Assembly: GCA_958450325.1 (NCBI GenBank)
Contig: OY288241.1
Coordinates: 38,306,778-38,370,777, forward strand
Source of the DNA: Agrostemma githago
Lineage: Eukaryota; Streptophyta; Magnoliopsida; Caryophyllales; Caryophyllaceae
DNA: 64,000 nucleotides
Direction: 5' to 3'
Part shown: piece after piece, positions 57,103-64,000 of the stretch
Layout of the letters: each line of letters begins with the position of its first letter
Numbering within the stretch: position 1 is the stretch's first letter
Position numbers and translations under genes: made by a program
The notes under the pieces: model-generated
What the model was told of the DNA's origin: nothing
Databases searched by the model: none
The model's input: the letters and a program-made list of their open reading frames with translations, nothing else

Positions 57103-57533
57103 CTCCCTCTGAGTTCTTGTTATTGACACATTTTTCTTTTGAGCTGAGTTTGATATTTTTTTCACTCTATCCATTTAAGGAAAGTTTTTTCACCTAACAT
57201 TACCATCTTACCTTTACTACTTTTCGTATATTATACCAATTATTTATCATTAATTAATATAATATTCATTTTCCCTACTTTTTCAATCAACTTTTTCTCA
57301 TTTAATTAATATAATATTCATCTCTATTAATTTTTCAATCCACCAATCACTTTTATTAATATTTTTTTTGGTCAAGAGAAGAGCTCACAAAGTCGCAGAT
57401 GAGAATCGAACCCCCAATCCCATGGTCAGAGTAAGGGAGTTCTTGTCACTTTTATTAATATACGAAGTAATATACTTCCTCAATAATTTCCACCCAAAAA
57501 CCAAACGTGTCAATCATAGGAACTCGGAGGGAG
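57103..57533. mobile_element. Stowaway MITE 5 with a SINE inside
   Basis: CTCCCTCTGAGTTC..TTGTTATTGACAC pairs with GTGTCAATCATAGGAACTCGGAGGGAG; TA duplicated at 57101-57102 and 57534-57535. Confidence 0.88.
57363..57445 (-). mobile_element. 5'-truncated tRNA-derived SINE
   Basis: On the minus strand it contains GGTTCGATTC, the B-box of the tRNA promoter, and ends in an A run. Target duplication TCACTTTTATTAATAT is at 57347-57362 and 57446-57461 (16 bp). The A box is missing, so the 83-bp copy is 5'-truncated. Confidence 0.8.
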
Positions 57534-57554
57534 TATTCTACTTCGTACTTATTA

Positions 57555-57754
57555 TTCCCTCCACTTCTAAGATACGTTCCCCTAAGATTTTTGGGGAGAA
57601 AAATAAGGGTGTGGGAATGTGTGGCTCAAAAATAAAGGAGGAAGAGAGAGAAATGAATATGAGCCACATATTTATGATTTGAAAAGGAAAAAGAGAAGAA
57701 ATGATGACTCAACCCAAAAGTGAAAGGGAGAATATAAGTCAGACTCGGAGGGAG
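57555..57754. mobile_element. Stowaway MITE 6
   Basis: TTCCCTCCACTTCTAAGATAC at one end and CAGACTCGGAGGGAG at the other, TA duplicated (57553-57554, 57755-57756). TIRs are diverged. Confidence 0.65.
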
Positions 57755-57883
57755 TATTATATATGTACTTCCATATTGCAATAATTTTGTCATTTAGACT
57801 TAGGAGTTGCAAATATGCTTCATATAAAAGTAAACAATTGTTCTCAATAATCACATCAATCATCATTATTTTTCTGGGTCGTG

Positions 57884-58604
57884 TTTTTTCCTAACGAACT
57901 GTACTCAATCCTAACGAAATTTTACCAATTTGTCCTTATCATTTCCTCCCTCGTTCTAAAAAAGTGATAGTTTGATGTTCTCTCTAAAATTTTTTTTCTA
58001 TTAATTTCCAAAAAATTACATTCAACATTTGAAATAAAATACAAGTCTTAAAATACTTCTTTAATCGATCAATTAATCAATCAATCTTATAGTAGCAAAC
58101 AACTAGATCCATAAATCCTTAAAAGAATCCCTAAAAGTCAATAATCGAGAGAAACAATAATTGATGAACTTTACAATAAAAAATCAATAAAAAAAAATAT
58201 TAAAGTTAAAATTTAAAGCAATATTACTTCATCATTAATTGGAGAACTAGGATCGGATCCATAATTGAATTCAAAAGAGTCTGATTGATCGGATTTTTTT
58301 GGTAGAGATTAAAGGTAATTAATTATAAAGATTAATCCCTAGAAATCAATCAGAAACCCTAACTGATGTTATAATAAATTGTTTTAAAAACTAAACTTAA
58401 AACTTAAAACAATATTACTACATCATTAATTGAAGAATTGTGATTTATAGTTGAATTCGCAAGAGTTAGATTAGTTGATCAGAATTTTTTTGGTAGAGAC
58501 TAAAGGTAATTAGAAGGCATAATTGGAGAGGTTGTATAAAGGGTATAAGTGGAAAATTTTAAGAAAATTCGTTAGTATTGAGTAAAAATTTCGTTAGGAA
58601 AAAG
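57884..58604. mobile_element. 721-bp inverted-repeat transposon
   Basis: The left end TTTTTTCCTAACGAACTGTA with CTCAATCCTAACGAAATTTT matches the reverse complement of the right end (58563-58604: TTTTTCCTAACGAAATTTTT, CTCAATACTAACGAATTTT). TIRs are about 40 bp. No ORF. Inside, a segment of about 110 bp is repeated (58213-58322 and 58403-58513). No target duplication seen. Confidence 0.75.
58213..58513 (+). repeat. Diverged direct repeat inside the 721-bp transposon
   Basis: Both copies run through CAATATTACT.CATCATTAATTG, TTGAATTC and TTTTTTTGGTAGAGA.TAAAGGTAATTA. Confidence 0.8.
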
Positions 58605-58740
58605 TAATTCGAATTTTTTTATGATACATTAAATTGATATAGATGGACGTTATTGGTAGTTACAAATTAGTGTTTTGTTAAAAAAAATGAATTTTCATAT
58701 TAATGTCTTTCTTAAAGAGAAAAAAGTCTTACAAAATTTT

Positions 58741-58980
58741 TGCTGACCGATATTTTACATCGTGGATGTTAGAGGAGAGTAGAAAAGAGAAAGAAGAGAG
58801 AATTAAGAAATGAGAGAGAAGAAGAATTTGTATTGAATTATTGAATGAATATTCTTGTACAGATTATATTTGGTTTATATAACCAAATTTCTAACAACTT
58901 TCCTAACAACCTGCCACATCAGCAGTTAGTTAGAGTTTGTTATGCTAACAAATTTACAACAATGTATTGCTACTGTAACA
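58741..58980 (-). mobile_element. 3' LTR of chromovirus I
   Basis: Starts TGTTACAGTAGC at 58980 after the purine tract AAGGAGGAAGATA; has TATATAAA (58881-58874). The outer end, TGCTGACC at 58741 on the + strand, is tentative. Confidence 0.65.
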
Positions 58981-59010
58981 TATCTTCCTCCTTGTAAAAG
59001 AGACTTGACC

Positions 59011-60209
59011 TCAAGTCTGTAGAACGAACTGTGGGTACTTGGCCTCAAACTGTTCTGCTGCTTCCCAAGTTGCTTCAGACATTGGGTATCCCTGCCATTG
59101 TACCAGGTATTGAGTTTGTGCTCCATTCTGAAACTTCACTTGCCTTTTGTTTAAGATGGCTTCAGGCAATACAACCCTAGTACTATCTTGATTCTGAAAC
59201 CAAGGTGGAATATGGATTGCAGCTGGTAGCGTACCATGAAAAGCTTTAAGTTGTGAGACATGAAAAACATTATGAATGAGGGAATCATTAGGCAATTTAA
59301 GCTTGTACGCCACTTTCCCTATAACACTCTCAACCTGAAAAGGTCCAAAATACTTATGACTGAGCTTCTGATTTGATCTGCGCTGGACTGAACTTTGTCT
59401 ATAAGGTTGTAACTTCAGCTAGACCCAGTCTCCTAATAAAAAGGATCTATCGGACCTATGTTTGTCAGCTTGAGTCCTCATTCTGTTCTGAGCCCTCACC
59501 AAGTGATGCTTAAGGACCTTTATCATCGCCTCTCTCTTTTGCATCGACCTATCTACAGCTTCAACTGAAGATTCACCAGGGAGATAGGGAAGATGCAGAG
59601 GTGGGGGTTGATTATAAACAACCTCATAAGGGGTAGCTTGCAAGGACACATGGAAATGAGTGTTGTACCAGAACTCAGCTAGGGCTAACCACATATACCA
59701 CTCCTTAGGCGTATCCCCACACACACACCTCAAATACTTTTCCAAACACCTATTCACCACCTCAGTCTGCCCATCAGTTTGAGGATGGTATGAAGAACTC
59801 ATCAAAAATTCTGTACCATGGATGGTGAATAAGGCCTTCCAAAATTGGCTCAAGAAAATAGCATCCCTATCACTGACGATACTTCTAGGCCAACCATGTA
59901 ATTTGAATATGTTGTCGAGATAAGCCTGAGCTACTTCAACTGCTGTGAAGGGATGAGTAAGGGCCACAAAGTGAGCATACTTACTTAGTCTGTCAACGAC
60001 CACAAATATTACTTCCTTTCCCTGAGATTTAGGGAGCCCAGTAATGAAATCCATGGATATGTCAGACCAAACAGTATCTGGAATGGGAGAGGTTGGAGTA
60101 AGCCAGGGTAAGCTGCCCTGTCATATTTTGATGCCTGACATACAACACAATCCCTGACATATTTGCTTACATCCTTAGATAGCCCCTTCCAAAAGAACAG
60201 CTGCTTCAC
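59011..60209 (-). pseudogene. Integrase and chromodomain of chromovirus I
   Basis: Zinc part at 60209-60060 (FFWKGLSKDVSKYV, CVVCQASK). DDE core: MDFITGLPKS (first Asp, 60050), SIVSDRDAIF (second Asp) and DGQTEVVNRCLE (Glu). A TAG at 59419 after GDWV interrupts the same frame before the GPFQV tail. The chromodomain ends the protein: VKFQNGAQTQYLVQWQGY and ATWE, which in active elements binds histone marks and steers insertion to heterochromatin. Stop at 59011. Confidence 0.88.
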
Positions 60210-60230
60210 CCTTTTTAGGGTAGCATCGCG

Positions 60231-61659
60231 TCATGAATGACCTCCTTCAGGAGAAGCATGTTGCCAATTAATAATTTTTGTCCTCAAATTAGCATCTCTT
60301 CTTACTACAATTCGTCCCTTTCTCCTGATGAAGGCATCTAGCAACGAATACCCAGCAACCGGTTGGTGTTGTTGAATCTGTTGTAAGATGTGCGTGAGAT
60401 GGGAATCTGTACTATAGCTGCTCTTGATCAGTTCCTCCAGATTAGAATTAACTACAGAGATGGCTGACAGCAGTATTTCAGAACCCACCTTCTAGATAAC
60501 GCATCCGCCAACAAATTTTCTTTGCCTGCTTTGTATTGGTTCTCATAGTCAAAGCCCATGAGTTTAGAAAGCCAAAATTGTTGGAAGGGAGTAGATATCT
60601 TCTGATCCAACAACCACTTTAAACTTTTTTTATCTGTCTTGATGATAAATTTCTGCCCACTAAGATACTGCTCCCACTTCTGTACTGCAAACACAATGGC
60701 TAACAGTTCCTTCTCATATACTGACAGTCTTTGCCATTTAGGACCCAAAGTACGACTTATAAAAGCCAAAGGTGTTGATCTTGCATCGGGGCAACACCAA
60801 TTCCTGTATTAGAAGCGTCAGTCTCCACTACAAAGACTTTGTAAAAATCTGGGACTGCTAAAACAGGTGCAGAAACCAAGGCTGCTTTGAGTGCCTGGAA
60901 GGCTTCTTCTGCCCGATTAGACCATTCAAAGCCCCCCTTTTTCAATAACTGAGTCAAAGGATGTGAGATAGCAGCATATCCCCTGACAAACTTTCTGTAA
61001 TACCCAGATAATCCCAGAAATCCCTTCAATTCTTTCACATTTTTAGGGCTAACCCAGCCTGTTATGCTTTCCACCTTTCGTGGGTCAGTAGATACTCCTT
61101 CTGCAGAAATAAAATGGCCCAAATACTCAACCTTTGGGATAGCAAATGCACATTTACTCCTCTTTGCATACAGTTGATTCTATTGCATAAGTTCAAAAAC
61201 CTCCTCTAGATGCCCCCAATGGTCTTGTTCAGATTTACTGTAGACTAATATGTCATCAAAAAAGACCAAGACACACTTCCTGAGTAACGGTTTGAATATC
61301 TCGTTCATCCATCCTTGAAAGGATGCTGGAGCATTAGTCAACCCGAATGGCATCACCAAGAACTCATAATGTCCACTATGACTTTTGAAAGCAGTTTTGT
61401 GTACATCACTGGGATGAAGCCTGAGTTGATGATATCCTGCTCTAAGGTCCAGCTTAGTAAAGATAGTCGCTCCAGACAATTCATCAATAAGCTCATCAAT
61501 AACAGGAATAGGGAATTTGTCTTTGATAGTCTTCTTGTTGAGAGCTCTATAATCAACACAAAGCCTCCAACTACCATCCTTCTTGCCTACCAACACTACA
61601 GGAGACGCAAAGGGGCTTGAACTGTTCTGAATTGTACCCATATCTAGCATGTCCTGCAC
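60231..61659 (-). pseudogene. RT and RNase H of chromovirus I
   Basis: RT from 61659: FASPVVLVGKKDGSWRLCVD, TKLDLRAGYHQLRL, FLVMPFGLTNAPASFQ, and the catalytic VFFDDILVYS. A TAG at 61180-61182 (Gln expected) interrupts it; the frame then continues with GHFISAEGV, KGFLGLSGYYRKFV and VETDAS to about 60790. There the frame shifts, and RNase H continues (LSVYEKELLAIVFAVQKW, TDKKSLKWL, ADALSR) to 60452. The 60488-60231 part is the RNase H/integrase linker with a stop. Confidence 0.9.
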
Positions 61660-62537
61660 AAGTTTCTCAATGATATCCCTTGTTTGAGAGGATATCTATA
61701 GGGCCTGATATTTATGGGTTGTGCCCCTGGTTCTAATGGGATCCTATGGTCCACTATTCCACAAAGAGGTGGTAATGTTGAGGGCTCCTCAAATATGCCA
61801 GAAAATTGAGCTAGCAATTTTGTGAGGGTTACTGGCAACTGGAAATGAACAGACTCAGTAGAATAGGCAGACAACTCACATGCTCCCCCTCCTACCCACT
61901 GCAACATACAGAATTGAGTGGCATTCTCCATACATTTTACAGAAGGTTCACCCACAATCTTCTCTTTTTGAGGGGAAATTCCTTTGAGGCAAAATTTGTC
62001 ATTCCCTACTGAAAACTCCATCAATAATTTCTGAAAATCCCACACAATAGGACCTAAAGTACTAAGCCACTGCACACCTAGTACCATATCACAACTACCC
62101 AAGGGAATCATCATAACATCAGTTTGGAATTTCTTGTTGTGTAATGTCCAACAAAACCCTTTGCTAATGTATTGACATGCTAAATGATTTCCATCCGCAA
62201 TTGCAACAGCTTGGGGATCAATTTTGGTCATTGGAAGATCTAATTTTTTGGCAATATTTATATCCACAAAATTGTGTGTACTCCCAGAATCTATCAAGAT
62301 GTGAATAGGTCGCCTTCCCACATAACCTACTAGTCTCATGGTGGAAAAGCTAGGACTACCACTCAAGGCATTAACAGAGATTAAGGATTCATTTATATCC
62401 CCTAAATCTCCACCATCATTCATCACATCCTCCTCCTGTTCTTCTTCCATTTCATCACCTGCTCCTGAAACTTCAACCAAAAAATAGTTGGTTTTGTCTA
62501 TTTTCACATTTATGCCCTCTTTCAAACGGTTTGTCAC
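61644..62537 (-). pseudogene. Protease of chromovirus I
   Basis: Acidic linker (EEEQEEDV) then SFSTMRLVGYVG and the active site LIDSGSTHNFVD (DSG, a plant variant of DTG) with IPLGSCDMVLGVQWL. The ORF continues into the spacer before RT (CGIVDHRIPLEPGAQPINIR). It ends in a frame that overlaps the RT start; a frame change is needed at about 61650. Confidence 0.85.
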
Positions 62538-63011
62538 AATAATAGCACTCCCCCTTTTTCCATTTTTCTTGCTCGCTCAGCCGCAGAGATGTATTTAGTG
62601 GGTCTGGGTGGAAATTTAGAGGACCCTTGCGACTTATTGAACACGGGTTTGACACTAGGAGTGGGTAACAATGGCGGTGTCACATTGGGCAACCTATCTA
62701 AGTTCTGAAATCTGGGCTTATATTCCTTGTTAATGGTTGCTAAATTTTCCTCCTGCAACCTAGCATACTTTACTGCGTCTGCCAAAGAGGATGGTTTAAA
62801 TGCCCTTACAAAAGGCTTCAACCCAGGTTTAAGACCTCCAATAAAGCTGTCAAGAAAATAGTCAGAAGGTAGGGTTGGGTTTTTCTGCAACATTAAGGCT
62901 CGCAAAGATTCAAATTCATCAAGATACTCTTCTATCGAACCAGTTTGATGCAACTTGTTGAATTGTTCTACCACATTACTACCAGATTCATGTTTGAAAC
63001 GAGCACATAAA
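62473..63011 (-). pseudogene. gag: Gag of chromovirus I, cut by copia J
   Basis: The C-terminal core (FNKLHQTGSIEEYLDEFESL, FIGGLKPGLKPFVRAFKP) is present from 62974; the N-terminus lies beyond J. The zinc knuckle CYYCDKPFERGHKC follows in a shifted frame (62655-62473). Confidence 0.83.
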
Positions 63012-63760
63012 TGAAGGAGTTATGTCCACTGTCCTACGGATTTACCCGCTTAAGTCTATGTATCCGATATGCCTTGCTAGAGGTCGATGTCGGGTTGACA
63101 TATAAATGGGTTATATGTCAGGTAGTCTTAAGTGGGCCCATTGGGTCACACACAATGTGTGCGGGATATTATTAATATATCGGTATATTAATATATCGGG
63201 TCAGTAGTAATATGACTCAGCTGTGTTGTCGGGTTATGGTAATTAGAGTTATAGTAATAATCTAGTTATGGTAACTAGAGTTATTGTGATAATCTAATTA
63301 TACCAATATTAGTTGTGAAATAACTTTTATATGGTAACTAGAATTATTGTGATAATCTAAATATACCAATTTGAGTTATGGAATGACTTCTAGGTTAAGT
63401 AACCTAGCTCTCTAGCTCTCCTATATAAGGAGGTTCATATGATGAACCAAAACATACAATTCAGAGTATTATTCCATATATTATTAGAGAGAGAATTTTG
63501 TGAGACCGTCTCACAAAACCCTTATACTAGCATATACACCGCAGTTCCGTACCTGTGTGGATACTAACGGAGGCATCACATCTGGGTTGCTTTATTCTGT
63601 CCGTGGGGAATTATATATACTTCTGGGTTATTATATTTCTTATTATTCTTATTAATACGCTCTTCCGTTGCCAATAAGGTATATTCGTTATCCCTCTATT
63701 GTTTGTCTTTTCGGTTAATACTTATAACAGATCCTTGGGTTTAAGGGTTGTAACCCTTCA
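63012..63760 (+). mobile_element. 5' LTR of Ty1/copia element J
   Basis: 749 bp. Starts TGAAGGAGTTATG and ends GTAACCCTTCA, inverted ends TGAAGG/CCTTCA. A TATATAAG box is at 63422. It is followed by a canonical primer site. It lies inside the gag of I. The rest of J is outside the window. Confidence 0.9.
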
Positions 63761-63761
63761 G

Positions 63762-63774
63762 TGGTATCAGAGCC
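63762..63774 (+). promoter_or_regulatory. Primer binding site of copia J
   Basis: TGGTATCAGAGCC, exact match to initiator tRNA-Met 3' end, one base after the LTR. Confidence 0.93.
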
Positions 63775-64000
63775 TATGTTATTAGTATTAATCAAATCGA
63801 CTTGAATTCATGGCTCATAATTGGTTATGAGGGATTCAACCCGCGTATTAATTTGATTATATTTTTCCTCAAGAGAATTGTTCTAAGTACTTGACGTTTT
63901 ATGCTTGCATGAAAATAATAAGTTGTTGTAAAGGATGCAATAGGCGGACGTATGCATATTGTAACAAGTTTTGTTTTTGTCTCTACGTGCACACAATATA
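63775..64000 (+). other. Start of copia J internal region
   Basis: Leader only; no gag ORF begins before the window ends. Confidence 0.6.

Larger units (their letters stand above)
58741..63011 (-). mobile_element. Ty3/gypsy chromovirus I (Reina-like), 5' part lost
   Basis: Minus-strand order: gag (62974), zinc knuckle, protease, RT, RNase H, integrase, chromodomain (59011) and a short 3' LTR (58980-58741). The 5' side is cut at 63011 by copia J. The canonical chromodomain and short LTR suggest Reina. Confidence 0.87.

Noticed and set aside
1..64000. Intact host genes
   Set aside because: Every long ORF could be placed in a transposable element; no conserved plant gene was seen.

Overview
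The window is repeat-rich intergenic DNA from a flowering plant, almost certainly a dicot. It carries plant-specific Ty3/gypsy lineages (Tat with a second RNase H, Athila with an env-like ORF, a chromodomain chromovirus), Ty1/copia elements primed by initiator-tRNA-Met, an L1-type LINE and many Stowaway MITEs with CTCCCTCCGT ends. The tandem-repeat-bearing Tat element at the left resembles Retand, known from Silene, so Caryophyllales is a reasonable guess that the sequence alone cannot prove. I found no intact host gene, tRNA, rRNA or CRISPR array.

Left part (1-38935): a nested stack of LTR elements. The oldest visible layer is an LTR fragment F (38033-38935). A degenerate Athila-type element A (13408-38032, + strand) ends directly against it. 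A keeps a gag, an integrase tail, an env-like ORF and its 3' LTR. Inside the env-like ORF of A lies a solo Athila-type LTR, B (16580-33202), flanked by the duplication CCTAC. Inside B lies a structurally complete Tat element, C (16744-31757): two 2.3-2.4 kb LTRs, duplication ACATA, primer site, gag, protease, RT, RNase H, integrase, an antisense ORF and a polypurine tract. The gag of A is cut on its left by a TGTAACACCCC-type LTR, D (9854-13407, - strand). D is in turn joined to a Retand-like Tat element, E (1-9853, - strand), whose 3' end is outside the window. E and F belong to the same LTR family.

Right part (38936-64000): a mosaic of smaller and older pieces. It holds six Stowaway MITEs (one with a truncated SINE inside), a poly(T) micro-insertion, and a composite repeat (45380-47690) with a previously hidden FAR1-like domain fragment. 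It also holds a 3'-truncated copia element G (47832-53605, - strand) inserted in a LINE H (53606-57005, - strand), a 721-bp inverted-repeat transposon (57884-58604), a chromovirus I (58741-63011, - strand), and the 5' LTR of a copia element J (63012 onward) inserted in the gag of I.

The coding regions are retroelement polyproteins: gag makes the particle; protease, RT, RNase H and integrase carry out processing, cDNA synthesis and insertion. Nearly all are broken. C has lost its RT catalytic motif by an in-frame deletion and carries several stops. E has one gag stop and one frameshift at the protease/RT junction but an otherwise intact 1.2 kb-codon pol. The most unusual signals are arrays of a self-complementary 16-mer in A whose arms change together, convergent antisense ORFs in both Tat elements (one with a likely intron and a 125-bp tandem array in the convergent gap), and the FAR1 fragment.
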